A DNA stretch of 64,000 nt from Owenia fusiformis (GCA_903813345.2 CAIIXF020000002.1:8515555-8579554), one strand, 5' to 3'; counted from the first letter of the stretch, positions 20,401-32,959 are shown. Translations and numbers: made by a program. Notes: a model not told the origin generated them from the letters alone.

Positions 20401-23400
20401 ATGCCCTCTTGGTATCCCAAATACCCTCCTGGTATACAAAGGCCCAACTCACCATTAGTATCATTGAAAACCTCTTCTTTAATATCATCTCTGTCGTCAA
20501 CTGTAACACAGTCATCCTCGTCAACTCTGTCATTTCTCTCACTTGCCTGACGTGACCGCTTAGCACTGTATGGTGGCTCCACCTTTTCATGGGCTTCAGT
20601 TGATTTCCTTTTTAGCGTCAAATTGACAGGTTGGTCAGCTGGAAGTAGAGTAATAGAATATCAACTAGAATATTTTGTGAATTTAGAAATGGGTTTATAC
20701 ACATACGATGGGACTTTTGCATCTTTTTCAATTGTTCAATTTAATGTAATACTTTGATATTTCATTTTTCTCGTTTGATTTTTCTCTTTTCTTTGAAAGT
20801 TTAAGTTCAGTTTTGTAATTCTCATATAAAATGTTTTAAAAATACCTTCATTCAAATGAGCAATTTCAGTACATTTGTGAGAGCCATATTTGAACCTTTA
20901 AAACTATACAGTTATGAAACAAATCAAACTGCAAAACATGTACAATGTACAATATGATATTTGCGAATGCCAAATCAATCATGCAAGTTTGAAAATCTGA
21001 CTAAGGGTCAATATTTACTAATAGTGAAACAATTCACAAGTATTGACAAAGTTATTCAAAAATTAGGTAGATAGAACATTCTAAAATGCATGAAAACAAT
21101 CAATAAAACCCAAAATATGAAAATTACATTTTTGAATGTTTTGATTATCAATCACATGACATATTCATGTAGTTTTTCATGTCTTGCAGGCCCCATGACC
21201 AGCTTTTGCCAAGGGGGTAGGGTTCACTTTTCAAAACATTCTACAGGGGGTTCACATTTGACCACTTTGGTCCAAAACAACTTGAAAAATACTGAGAATG
21301 GTGGAAAACTGCATGATTTTGAAAGAATATTTGGCCAGAGAGGGTTCTCACATGAAAAATGCACATAATGGTAGAAAACTGCATGATATTGAGAAAGAAT
21401 CTTTGGCCAGAGAGGGTTCGCACATGAAAAATTCTCAGAATGGTGAAAAACTGCATGATTTTGAAAGAATATTTGGCCAGGGATAGTTCTCACTTGAAAA
21501 ATGCACAGAATGGTGGAAAACTGCATGATATTGAAAGAATATTTGGCCAGGGAGGGCTCAACCCCATCACCCCCCCCCCCCCTGCCTTTGTAATTCAAGA
21601 TGAAATAATTAAATCAGCTTAACCTCTTATTTTGTGTATTACCAGTCTATCATTAGTGAAAGTACAATCAATAAATCCTGCTTAGAAAATGATGTAATGA
21701 GTAATTTAAGTAGCACATTCACCAAGTTGTGGCTTTTCTTATAATGGCCTTTTAAATAGGCAGTTCAGTAGCATTATATCATTAAGACCCTTGTGAATGA
21801 AAAATCTGTTTAACAGTGCTATCATGCATCTTAAATGGATTTAACTTCTAAAGTATGGCATACACAGATATCCCAAGACCCAAATCCTCCCTAGTAAGAC
21901 CCTTTATCTGGTAATTTCACCTCATTTTGACATTGTATTTTACTATTAGTAACAAGGCATTAAGATGCAAAATGTCACCACATGCCATTTGTTACAGACA
22001 CCCAGTGTTTGCGTTGACGCAGTTTTTTCTCGTTTTTACGGAAATTTCAAGAGGTCGGACGGAAAAATCAGAAATAACTTACGTCCTTGGGACGCAAAGA
22101 TTCTACACCACCATCAGGTAACTTTTACTGCAGCGTAGAAGTGATAAAACATGATTTTCTGAAGAATTTTCAAATTGTCTACTTCCTTGATCTCGATAAT
22201 GTTTATGTCGGCAAATCTGATTGGCTACCGAAGTGTCTCAGTATATTCGCAGGGTTTCTAGTCTGAAACGCAGCATTTGATTGGCTATGGTGCACTCCGA
22301 GTCATTCCGGAGTATACCAAAGCTGGATAATCTGTTGTATGCAAACATTACTTTCAAAATTGAGAATTGAGACTTGTTTTTCACGATAACCTTAATTACT
22401 TCCACAAGGAACCGTTAGATATCGATCTAATGTTATATCAATATAATTATTTAATGATAGATCAACGTTTTTCATCTAAAAGTCGTCAGAGTAAATGTAC
22501 ACTGGAGTAAGGAGAAATGTTATAAAAAGAAACAAAAAGTTCACGACCTTGAAGATCGCTGGTTGGTAAAATGTGAAAACAACTCTTTGAATATTTCTTT
22601 CATTCATTTCGGAGAATTTTGGTATAGCATTAGTAAAGAATTGTGTGAAAAGGACCAAATGATGGATATTTATCGGGAGAATGCATAGAATTACAATACA
22701 TGTCATTTTTATCTCGTTTTAGCGGAAGCACCCTATTATCGCCCACATTACTTTCACTTTAATAACAAAATATGAGGGACGCAAAAAAAATTAGACGGGA
22801 CTCACATTTTTCAAATGTGTTGCGTCCCTGGGACTCAGAAATTTAAATGGCTAGCGCAAACACTGGACACCAAATGCCAACCACCAATAACAACCCACAA
22901 AAAGTAGGAGAATGTAACAATACTTCATCCCCTGGGTGGTTGATAATAAAGAAAAATGCCTCAGATCATCTAATATTTTTCAAAAACTTCCTGCTAAATT
23001 GACAATTTATGTGCATGAGCCTAAGTGGATTAAACCTCATTAAGGTAAGAGTTGCATAGCAATTTCAAGTAAGTACGGCATACAAGATTATCTTGATCAA
23101 AAAGAATTTAAGAGATTTAACTTCACCTAATGAATCATACTAAAACCTGTAATGTGCCCATCTTTTTAAGGTTGACACTTTGAAATGTAAAGATTTTTGG
23201 TCCTTATTTTTAAAGTTTTAAAGTTTTTTTTACTGTAGTCAACATAATCAAGGGAGGCTCAGGTCCTGGCACAATTTTTTTTCAAAATCATGCAGTTTTC
23301 CACAATTCTGAGCAAAGTTGTCAAATGTGAACCCCCTTGAATTTTCTGAAAAGTGAACCCCCCTTGGCAAAATCTGGCTTTTCATGTAGTCCTGCAACAG

Positions 23401-26400
23401 TTTGTCATGAGACGCTTTTCTAAGAAGTATTACAGTGAAATATGAGGTGAATATTGAGTTAGGTAATCATCTACTTCAAAATGCAACTTCATGTTGATAA
23501 GTACATTTTTGCTTACCAAATTGAGGGTAATTTGTCAAAATGTACCATTAGCAGTATATAGAATCCCATTATAAGCACCTTGCATTTAGCTTACACGGAA
23601 AAACAGCAAGCAGATAATTGTTTGTATCTTTCAGTCATAAAGTTTCATGAATAGTTCTCATGGTGATAGAAAATACAATTAAAAATTGACAAAAATAGAA
23701 GACATCACCTTCATAAAAAAATGATTGAAAAATTGTCGTAATTTTTGCCAGGGCACCTTAATTCTACTCAGAAAAGACAATGGCACTGGTCATGTAAAAT
23801 GCCAAGACTGTTTAAAAATGAATGATCTCAGCAAGGAATAAAGCATGCAGTCAATAATCTAAATTATCCAGAAACATCAGATAATCATTTCAAAACTCAG
23901 AAATGGACTGGGGAGAAACAAATATGATCTGAAACTTTATGCAAGGGCTATTACATATTAGGTTAATGTGTTTTAGACCCATCCATAAAATGTCGAACAA
24001 CAGCATGGCCTCAGCTCTAATAAAATTCAAAAAGTAATTACAGTCTAATATTTCACTTATATCAAATACCCAGATCAAAATCATAATAACAAAATATTAA
24101 TATCATTTTAGGCTTTATAATATGACGAAGTGCATCTAATAATCACATGTATTATAAATATGACAAATTACCTCATGCAAAGATGGTAATGAGACACCAG
24201 GCTTGAGTCTAATTCTAAAAAGGTTTTATATTTTGTATTTTGGTAACATTTCACAAGTAATTGCTGTGTTGCCATGAAAACCAGATCAACATAAATTAAA
24301 AAAATGAGATCAGGCCAAAACGGCTTAATTTTACATACCAAAGCTCATAAAATAAAGCTCTCAATTTGACAAACTCTCACTAAATTTTAGTAGCTTCACT
24401 CAAATGACCCTCCTCTCTAATTCAATAGCTCTCTTAATCATCAGAGACCTTGACTTCCCCCCCAATAAATTCTAAAGTTTCTAAACTCTTCATTCACCAG
24501 TCGGCTCTACATGCACCAAAGTAAATGGGGGAAGGGGGAGGTAGTTCAGAGATGCAAAACTCTTTGTCAATCTTATACCCTGCGCGCAGAGTCTAGTTAA
24601 ACTACACGAAGCTCTATTTTAAGAAGTGAAGTCAAACGAATGCAAAGGGTATCAATCTTACAAACTGATTAAAAAATGTGTCAGGCCCGTAACCAGGATT
24701 TGCCAAAGGGGGGGGGGGGTTCAGTTTTCAAAAATTTCCAGGGGGGTCACATTTGACAATTTTGGCTCATATATGGCTAAAATCACTTGAGAAGTGCTCA
24801 AAATGGTGAAAAACTGCATGGGGGGCTACGGGCCTGTGTGTTCAATTGAATACCATATGTTTATGAACTTACATTCTTGTTGGATGAACCATTACATTTA
24901 AATGACATTGAACATATACATTGTATGGTAGACCCCAATAATACTTGTATATATAAGTGGTAATATGCAATTATTCCTCCTAGGTTATCATGCTTTCTAA
25001 ATATCTCATATTCATGGATGTATAATGGTAAAATGACATGCTTAATAAAAACATTAAATAACAATGATCTATCCTCGACCTTTTCTAGTCTTGGTGCTGA
25101 GTCCTCATATTTTGTTAGAAATATCTCAAAATTTTACATTTTCTGCAGGGTGCAGAGTTTTTTGAGAGATCCAACATTTTTTTGCTAAATTTGTAAATTT
25201 TCACATAATTTGATACAGCCCCTAATCCATCATCTTCGACTTCCAAGGAGCAACTAAAACCTTGTGAATCAAGATACCTGGAACTGATTAATTCTAGTTG
25301 TTTCAAAACTTTTCATCCAAGATCCTACCATGATCAATGGCAAAAAGGGACATTAAAAAATATATAAATTAAATTATTTATTATTTATTACAGAAACTGT
25401 TTAGGGATTTTTAAAAAAAATTGTAAATTTGTAAAATTATTTTCGCAAAATTTGATACAGCCCCTAATCTATTGCAATCAGCATTATCACCTGGCATAAA
25501 CCCATCATAATTTCAGCAAGTCTTTATTATATATTACAATTTACAGGTAATAAAATCATCTGCCATACGATTCATTATCACCTTTCTACATGTGGAGTGG
25601 TCATTAGCAGAATGTATACTAATTACCTGTTGTTATCATCAAAATGACATGTCAAAATGACAACTGTACTGTAACACCAAGAGGGGGTAAATCCCAGAGT
25701 TCAAAGATGACCTAAAAATGATAACTGTACTGTAACACCAAGAGGGGGTAAATCCCAGAGTTCAAAGATGACCTCAAAATGACAACTGCACTGTTGTAAC
25801 ACCAAGAGGGGGTAAATCCCAGAGTTCAAAGATGACCTAAAAATGACAACTGTACTGTAAAACCAAGAGGGAGTAAATCCCAGAGTTCAAAGATGAGCTC
25901 AAATAGACAACTGTACTGTAACACCAAGAGGGGGGTAAATCCCAGAGTTCAAAGATGACCTCAAAATGACAACTGTACTGTAACACCAAGAGAGGGTAAA
26001 TCCCAGAGTTCAAAGATGACCTCAAAATGACAACTGTACTGTAACACCAAGATGGGGTAAATCACAGAGTTCAAAGATGACCTCAAAATGACAACTGTAC
26101 TGTAACACCAAGAGGAGGTGAATCCCAGAGTTCAAAGATGACCTCAAATAACAACTGTACTGTAACACCAAGAGGGGGTGAATCCCAGAGTTCAAAGATG
26201 ACCTCAAAATGACAACTGCACTGTAACACCAAGAGGGGGTAAAACCCAGAGTTCAAAGATGACCTCAAAATGACAACTGTACTGTAACACCAAGAGGGGG
26301 TAAATCCCAGAGTTCAAAGATGACCTCAAAATGATAACTGTACTGTAACACCAAGGGGGGGGGGGTAAATCCCAGAGTTCAAGTACTGTAAATCCCAGAG

Positions 26401-27776
26401 TTCAAAGATGACCTCAAAATGATAACTGTACAGTGTAAAACCAGTCCAATCTGAAAGCCACTGGGCCAGGCCAATATTTCTTAATATGTGAGTCTATGAG
26501 AGATAAAAAGATTAAAATGGAAAAAGTGTTCATATTAAGATGTGTTCAGCTTAGAGAGGTGTTCTCTGTATTGTGAGAGAGCACCTGAAATCTTTCCATT
26601 TTGTAGTCTTACATCGATTCATAAACTTCCCCCCCTTGTTTACTTCCCCTTGTATGAGTTACAGAATTTCATTGATTGAAGATCCAGCAAAAAGTATGAC
26701 TTTCTAGATTGAGATTTCTGGTACTACTTTTCCTTTGGCTTACATGGTAGTGACATCCTTTGTGACATCCCCATTCCCCCTTCTCCTCCCCAATACAATC
26801 CTCACCTACACAATGTCTTGCATCAAGTCTCTAGCACCCCCCCCCCCATCTATTTTACCTCCTTGAGGGATGAGGTGTTATTTGAAGAATCGCAATATCA
26901 GATTTATTAGAACTTATGTGATCTTCATTTCAGCTGAAAGTCTGGGGCACCCCCATCTGTTTATTGTTTATTTTAATAAGAAAACAAAAAAGGTATCGGC
27001 ATACAAAATGTTAGCACCTGATATTTGTTACAGATATCGAACTCCAACCACCAAACACCAACCACCGAACAACATCCACAAAAGTTGGAGATTATGACAA
27101 TGTGTCACTTCTGGTTAGTGTTCCAAATTGTAGTGAAAACTGGTGCCGGTATTACCGCAATTCAATACCTTACCGTCACCGAATACCGCAATTTTGGGTC
27201 TAAATTCAGAATGCCACCATAACGGTACTTCCGGCAATACCACAGATCACTACTTCTGGTGACTACTTCTGGTAACAGTCAGAGGAATGTTAGAGAACTA
27301 TGATTTATATGGGTTGATGGTATTACCTTACCTTGTTTAACCTCCTGTGTTGATTCTTGTGTTGCATTATGGGCAAGAGCTGCTTGCTGCGCTAATAACT
27401 GATGTGCAGAAATGTGCTGAAATGGGGACATTAACGGTTGCGTCTTAAGCCATGTCATTGCAGAACTGTACATATCTTCTGGGGATTTGGCTAACTGGCA
27501 ATTTGATTCAATATTGTTCATAAAATCCTGACTAGCACGGTCCATACTTTGCTGTTTTAGCTTTTCCGCCAGCACATTTTGGATATTTGACACTGTTGCC
27601 TCTGCCGACTTTTCCAATGTTTTATGCATTTTGATGACGATGTCTCGCTCGTTTATAGGCGAGACGCATATAATACCATCTATTTCAACCATGGTGGATG
27701 AATGCACATGTTGCATGCAGAGTTTTTGAACCGCATCCTGAATCAGCTTTGTGAGTAATGCTGTATCTGTCGCCAT
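17015..27776 (-). CDS. Divergent HOXL-type (ANTP class) homeodomain protein, four coding exons
   Basis: Coding exons join as 27776-27332, 20638-20453, 18270-18061 and 17430-17015 with GT/AG introns and consistent phase 1 at every junction, giving 418 aa. The start ATG lies in a strong GCCATGG context. The homeodomain spans residues 288-347: RTAYSNAQ helix 1, RPRRHELA helix 2, and recognition helix [12 protein letters not shown] with Gln50 and Asn51. The sequence is closest in style to Hox/ParaHox/Evx proteins but fits none cleanly, and no YPWM hexapeptide is seen. The N-terminal region (1-148) is not recognised. Residues 149-211 are basic then acidic, with a KRSR nuclear-signal-like patch and IKEE. 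The C-terminus ends EIKTE, a SUMO-type psi-K-x-E motif. It is a probable nuclear sequence-specific transcription factor. Confidence 0.92.
17730..18036. repeat. Degenerate 20-26 bp minisatellite in homeobox intron 3
   Basis: Units of the type 'taggggcacaatgacatggctacggc' and 'ggggtacaatgatgtgcttt' repeat across about 300 bp. The array ends only 24 bp from the exon 3 donor at 18060. Confidence 0.8.
18061..18270 (-). CDS. Homeobox gene coding exon 3
   Basis: Acceptor TTTTCCAG|ATATT, donor CTCAG|GTAAGT. It encodes a Pro-rich segment ([12 protein letters not shown]), [13 protein letters not shown], then an Asn/Ser-rich run. GWPGTPSIY is in the usual hexapeptide position but lacks a YPWM core. Confidence 0.9.
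18384..18583. mobile_element. CAGGCCCGTAGCCAGG-family element with 5-bp target duplication
   Basis: Ends CAGGCCCGCAGCCAGG and CCTGGCTACAGGCCTG are inverted. The flanks are ACTTA at 18379-18383 and 18584-18588. It lies in homeobox intron 2 and has no coding capacity. Confidence 0.8.
18590..20099. other. Homeobox intron 2, remaining sequence
   Basis: No exon, RNA gene or clear repeat family is seen here apart from short fragments such as 'tctcttttaaggagcaaaagggtatc' at about 19538. That motif recurs near 24.6, 29.3 and 32.4 kb. Confidence 0.5.
20100..20450. repeat. 20-bp minisatellite abutting homeobox exon 2 donor
   Basis: The unit is 'tggtattcaaaatgccctcc'. Within the array a block containing CCCAACTCACCATTAGTAT occurs at about 20314 and again at about 20443, where it is the genuine exon 2 end plus donor. 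The decoy copy therefore carries ACTAATG|GTGAGT 129 bp into the intron. Confidence 0.9.
20453..20638 (-). CDS. Homeobox gene coding exon 2
   Basis: Acceptor ACTTCCAG|CTGACC, donor AATG|GTGAGT. It encodes a linker with the basic patch AKRSRQ followed by an acidic run (VDEDD, VDDRDD) and IKEEV. The downstream intron begins directly with a roughly 20-bp minisatellite that contains a second copy of this exon end and donor. Confidence 0.9.
21185..21590. mobile_element. CAGGCCC-family element with internal tandem repetition
   Basis: It begins 'caggccccatgaccagcttttgccaaggggg' and ends in a C-run plus 'ctgcctttg'. A roughly 65-bp unit ('ttctcacatgaaaaatgcacataatggtggaaaactgcatgatattgaaagaatatttggccag' type) is repeated about four times inside. 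The several open frames on both strands are a by-product of the repeat. Confidence 0.7.
21936..22950. mobile_element. GTGACA-family miniature element, copy 2, interrupted by another transposon
   Basis: The left part is 'gcaaaatgtcaccacatgccatttgttacagacac' ending at 22002. The right part resumes 'accaaatgccaaccaccaataac...aacaatacttcat' from 22866. The interruption is the 863-bp element at 22003-22865. Confidence 0.75.
22003..22865. mobile_element. Nested DNA transposon, 863 bp, CAGTGTTTGCG termini
   Basis: Inverted ends are CAGTGTTTGCG and CGCAAACACTG. The flanking GACACC at 21997-22002 and 22866-22871 is a perfect 6-bp duplication. Subterminal 'cttgggacgcaaagattct' and 'tgcgtccctgggactcagaa' extend the inverted similarity. 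No transposase frame is visible, so it is non-autonomous. Confidence 0.82.
23258..23395 (-). mobile_element. CAGGCCC-family element fragment, reverse orientation
   Basis: It contains reverse complements of the family blocks: 'aaaatcatgcagtttt', 'gtgaaccccccttggcaaaatctggctt'. The termini are degraded. Confidence 0.6.
24682..24836. mobile_element. CAGGCCCGTAGCCAGG-family element with 5-bp target duplication
   Basis: Ends CAGGCCCGTAACCAGG and GGGCTACGGGCCTG. The flanking duplication TGTGT is at 24677-24681 and 24837-24841. The 155-bp element lies inside homeobox intron 1. Confidence 0.82.
25640..26440. repeat. 61-bp tandem array in homeobox intron 1
   Basis: About 12-13 copies of a 61-bp unit of the form 'aaatgacaactgtactgtaacaccaagagggggtaaatcccagagttcaaagatgacctc'-like sequence (here quoted only as blocks ACTGTACTGTAACACCAAGA and ATCCCAGAGTTCAAAGATGA). 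Copies differ by a few substitutions and by the length of the G-run; the last copies are rearranged. Confidence 0.95.
26985..27265. mobile_element. GTGACA-family miniature element, copy 3, with an internal insertion
   Basis: The left block is 'acaaaatgttagcacctgatatttgttacagat', the middle has repeated 'ccaaccaccaaacacc', and the right is 'ttggagattatgacaatgtgtcacttctggt'. A separate GTATTACCGCAATTC/GAATACCGCAATTT palindromic insert lies at about 27130-27240, and 'cacttctggtgac'-like sequence resumes after it. Confidence 0.6.
27332..27776 (-). CDS. Homeobox gene coding exon 1
   Basis: ATG at 27776 to donor CAAG|GTAAGG at 27331. It encodes 148 residues: a predicted helical start ([16 protein letters not shown]), a segment with [11 protein letters not shown], a helical stretch and a Gln/Ala-rich stretch ([18 protein letters not shown]). 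No known domain is recognised. Confidence 0.9.
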
Positions 27777-29519
27777 GGCAACTGTTTCTAAGCAGAGTAC
27801 ATCAGTTCACTGGAAATATAATAAAATACTAGATAAGGCTAAGATACAAAAATAGCTAGAAATTAAAGCATAGTTAATGATTCAACTCATTGTTGAAAGA
27901 GGTCAGGTTCCCAGAAATTAAGTTGTTATTAAGGAGCTGGGTGTACTGAATTATTCAAATTTTAGAATATGTTGCCAAGGTAACTGTTGCTTAGTTTACC
28001 AAATATTATCTATTTTAGAAATGTTATCACAGTAACTGTTTAGAGTTATTTATTTTACGAAGATTAAAATTGACAAAATATAAGGTAACTGAAGACATTC
28101 CTATCCTTGTTCTATCCATTATACCCCTCCCCCTGTAAATGTTCTAATCCTTTGAGCTCACTCCTTCCAAACTGTAGCGATATTCCAAATTTATTAAAGT
28201 ATCCATTATCATTCATTGCGCATACTCACATTTAAGATCCTTGACAAATGTCATTAAACTTCCAATATTGAAAAATACAACAGGAAACAATGCAATCATT
28301 GGCTTAAAATCTCCTATTTTGTGGTTTCATTCCTTTGAGTGTCTTAACATGTAAGCAAGTTGGCTTCACAATGAGTTGGCATAGGCTCAGTATACTTGTA
28401 TAGAGCAGTATCTATTAAGTATTAACCCCCTATTACCAGTCCAGCTCATGCATAATTGCTATTCTGTATGTAATTTAACATAATTAACCCTACAATTTAC
28501 CCCATTAGGGGTGCAATTAGGCCTGGCTGATGTATTAATGCAGGTAATATTTCATAAACCTGCAGAGGCTTATGGTAAAGCTGAGCCATATGCAATTTCT
28601 TTCTCAATCATATTACACTGGTTTATATGCCAATTGGTTTTACTATAATCACTTACAACTTAATACATGTATTGGAGACATGTACTAATATTAAACCATT
28701 ATTTTATTTTTGAACTGGAATTGTTAATAAGATCTCTATGTTGATTTCGGTTGTTAAGGCAAGGGTTCGGCAATCAGGTTTTGTTAAAAACCTCATTAGT
28801 AAATTCAGATTAGAATTTTTATTAATTAATCAATAATGTTCATCATTATTAGTGTGTATCATTAGTCATCATAATTATCATTAAGTAGGGTTTATAATTG
28901 AAGCATCCCAGGAGGGGATAAAGGGTATGAGGTATCAAAGGACCAATGCAAAGGTATTGACATCATTTGCTGATTGAATGGCTTGATGGGAGATACCCTG
29001 AGAAGCTAGTTAAAACTTTAAACTCTAAACAGTTGAGACACTTTTACACTTTGGCGTGAGTCAAACAAAAGTGAACGGCATCCTTAGTCAAAGGGTATTT
29101 CAATTCTTTCGAACTACCCTCTGCCTTAAGTATAGACTATATCACAGTTTAGTTAGCCTCGCCGCCACGACCTGTGCCCATGTCAGCCCAGGTCATAAAT
29201 CATTTCAAACCTAACTCTGAATGGCTTGATGAGTTCATAGATCTATTGTACTGAAAGAGTGAAACGAAGCTCTCTTTTAAGAAGAGAAGTCGAATGAATG
29301 CAAAAAGGTAAGCTGCTACCTTCTTAATCATCCCATCCAAGATCAGGTGGTTTGTGTGGTATAATGGTTGCCATGGCAACTAACGATGTCAGGGCAATTA
29401 ACGTAATTTCTCTTAACAATGTTCTTCTTTTATATTCATCATTATAGCATGTGAGTTATGAGACAATGATCGATTAAAGCAATCAAGATATCCATATATG
29501 CGTTAAATGTGGTATGCAT

Positions 29520-29780
29520 TAAATATGATATGTGGTGTTTATATGTTAAAAGTGTTATGTGGTATGTGTGAAATAAGTTTTATGTGTTAAAAGTGTTATG
29601 TGGTACATGTGAAATAAGTTTTATGTGTTAAAAGTGTTATGTGGTACGTGTGAAATAAGTTTTATGTGTTAAAGGTGTTATGTGGTATGTGTGAAATAAG
29701 TTTTATGTGTTAAAGGTGTTATGTGGTCTGTGTTAAAAGTGTTATTTGGGATGTGTTAAAAGTGTTATGTGTTAAATTGT
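29520..29780. repeat. Short-unit minisatellite (GTTATGTGTTAAAAGT type)
   Basis: A roughly 54-bp higher-order unit ('gtgttatgtggtatgtgtgaaataagttttatgtgttaaa' type) repeats about four times and then breaks down to 14-16 bp subunits. It is non-coding. Confidence 0.85.
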
Positions 29781-30604
29781 TATGTAAAAACTCTTGTTCA
29801 AAGACTGTAGATGAAGCTCTCTTTTAAAGACCTGAAACCAAACTAAGTTACTATTTCAAAATGGTAAAAATATGTTGTGGTGGTAACACAATGCCATATA
29901 GAATGGTTGGACCTTGAGAGATATAATGCATAGTAACCCTCTATAAAGATATGACATCAAATTACTGAAAAGGGTAAATAACACCCCATATCATAACACA
30001 AGACAAAATGGAGTACCCTAAGATCCAATGCAACGTGGTACTACTACCCTCTTGAAAGATATGACATCAAATTGTTGAAAAAGGTAATATAGTAGGCTGT
30101 TTTGTTCAAGTTCCTTCACAAGACATACTGTTAAACCAGCATATTCCTTCAGGCATACATATGTAATACCTTGAAACCAAGATGTCACAACATGCATTGC
30201 ATAAATGACTCATAATACATAATAAACACATATTAAATCCAAAGCATTTTGTAATGAGAGCTGTATGCTATTACTTATATAGTAATGTACTAGAAGGCTA
30301 AGGTATATAAATTTTGTGCCTTATTTTACAATGAGTGTTGTTAGAGCTCAGAAAATGTAGAGAAATCTCCCTTTTCAAGATGCAAAAAGGACTTTTGGAT
30401 TTAGGATAGTCAGTTATCCAACTTTGGTTTACAACACATGGTGATCTTGAGTTAAACATTCTCTCGTGCCTTTTTTACCCCGAGAGTTAAAGCCCAGTAA
30501 ATGCAGACCGAACTCTTCTTAAATAAAATAAAAAAAAGAGACTTCATGTATTGGAATGGGTACCCATATTTCCTTTTAGATTCTGATTCTGACTTCATCT
30601 TTGT

Positions 30605-30722
30605 TGGCAAAATATGTGTATGTCACTACCTGCCATTTGTTACAGATGCCGACCGCCAAACACTGTCTACAACAAAGTTGGAGACCATAACAAGATGTCA
30701 CTTCTTCTGGTGGTGACATCAA
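30605..30722. mobile_element. GTGACA-family miniature element, copy 4
   Basis: Blocks: 'gtcactacctgccatttgttacagatgccgaccgcc', 'acaaagttggagaccataacaagatgtcacttcttctggtggtgacat'. Terminal GTCAC/GTGAC inversion as in the other copies. Confidence 0.75.
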
Positions 30723-32959
30723 TTTTGTTAATAGACTAAATCTAGAAAAAGGAAATATAATTCAAATGTAGAATTAAATTTCTTTAGCCTTTCTGAAAAT
30801 CCCATAAAGTGTAAATTATTCTACTTTGGCATAATCATTGAGATTATTACCTCCAACTAGTGATAAGTACCATCATCCAATCAAACTATTTTCTCGCAAT
30901 ATTGTCTATTTCACGACATTTCTCTTTAAAATTTGAATAAAGTATGCGTGTTTCTAGCATTTTGTACAATTTAGAGTGTTGGCTACAAGTGTGTATATTT
31001 AATTTCTTACCGATTTCACACTTTTCCACTCTATTTTACATTTCAAAACATGACCTGCGTGGCTTTTTCTGCCAGGTCTTATGCAGACAAATAATCATCA
31101 TCATTAGCATCAAACCCTTACATAATTTTCACCATACCAAACAGAAGATAATAGAATATCTTATTTGAAAAAAGACTTGTATTAAAGCTTGTCACAATCC
31201 CATAAAAGTTTGTGTTCATGGTTAACCAAGTTAGTATTTTTATGAGGTCTCAATTCAGGTGAACCGAATATAGCATAGCATCTGTCCCTGGATCCATCCC
31301 TTCTGACTTTTGACTGATCAGAGATTCCCTCTTTATCGAATGCTTTAGAGTATTGCAAAAAACAACATACAGTCTGTGAATCGCACAATGGCCTTCCCCC
31401 ATTTATTTCAATGCTTGAATGTCAGTGCTTAGTAAATTAGATGATTTGACTTCAAGCTATAGCCAAAGGGTAGGCGGGGGGGGGGGTGTGCAAAGGGATC
31501 ACATTTGGTTGAAGCAAGACTTATTTATCTCCCAAATAAACTGTGCAATTTTTATTTTGGGCCTATTTTAAGAAGTTGGGACCGTTGAAATTGGGGCCCC
31601 AAAATATTTTTCCCTCCCTCTCTTGATTTTCAGGTCTGCCCCCACCCCTCCCCAGGGGTCTGCCACTGATTCTAATTTTGCATTCTGATACTCATCGCAT
31701 CTTGCTGTTTCAGACAAATGCTGAGAAGAAATAAGATGTCATGGTTTATCATAATGATTCTAATGCACAGCCATCTCCCTTATAAAGTATCACCAGAAAG
31801 CAGAAAGACATTCTGATACTCATTGCATATCTCTCTGTTGCATCGCAGAAGGATAGAGATGGAGAGGGTGTGGCTTACCACGATGCCAGAAGAGACCAAT
31901 AGACTCAATAGAAAGCAACGGTCTCTCACAATGCCATACATGGACTTGATCACATTTTAAGCACACTTACCATAGCCTAGTTTAACCCAAATTGAATCCA
32001 TTAACATGTATTGAACTGTTGGGACATTCTGACATCCATAAAGTGATAAAGATAATCAAATAACTGTAATTGGCCACTTAGCCTTTAAAGTGGGGTAGAT
32101 AATGCACATAGACCTCTAACATTAAGAATAAGGCCAAGAAAGGTTCAACCAAGATGGAGAATCGATCAATTGATCAATTTACATATCCAGTCCATAAACA
32201 GCTAACTTCAGGTTTTTGAATTGATTTTTACAAAAATCTGTCAAATAAACTACATACGTATGTACATGCCAATACTTTAATCGTTTCAATTTGATGATTA
32301 GATAATTCAAACTGATAACATTTTTTGAAATGAAATCGAAGGTAAAAGTTGAATTACTTGAAAGCTAGACTGTGCATGCTGGGTAATTTAATCAAATCAT
32401 ACAAAGTGAAATATCTTTTTTGTACCCTTTAAATTCGTTCGACTTCGCTTCTTAAGAGAGATCTTCGTCTTCACCCTTTCAGTGTTTACAAAAAATCTCT
32501 GAACTCATCAAGCCATTCAAAGTTCGTCGTAGAAATATGGAAAACTCTATATATACAGTAATTTCCTTGGACGTCTTCGCATAGTTAATGAACACACATT
32601 TAGCATGTGTTGCACACCGTTGATTGGTTGAGAAAAGATCAGCGAAGTAGGTTTGAATTGATTAATTACCCGGGCTGTCACAGATTAAAGGGGCAGGGCT
32701 ACTAAACCGTAATAAAGTCTTTACTAGGTAGAGGGTAGTTTATAACTAGACTCTGCATCCAGAGTAATGTACATCACAATGTACATCAAGAAATACAAGT
32801 TCATCATAAAAGCCAAACGTCATGATTTCGCGAACAAAGTAGCACTACTGGTTATGGTGTGCAAAAATCTATTAATCACGACAATACTAATGTAACGTCG
32901 GGGAGCTGTAGTGTACCGAGCCAGATACTAGACTCGAAAGAGAATGTGCTAAATTCAAC

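Noticed and set aside
20160-20555. 131-codon plus-strand frame
   Set aside because: It crosses the homeobox minisatellite and runs antisense to the real exon 2.
21090-21622. Several frames on both strands
   Set aside because: They lie in a repeat-expanded miniature element; the peptide repeats simply mirror the DNA repeat.
25837-26268. Repetitive 61-62 codon minus-strand frames
   Set aside because: They arise from the 61-bp array and lie inside an intron.
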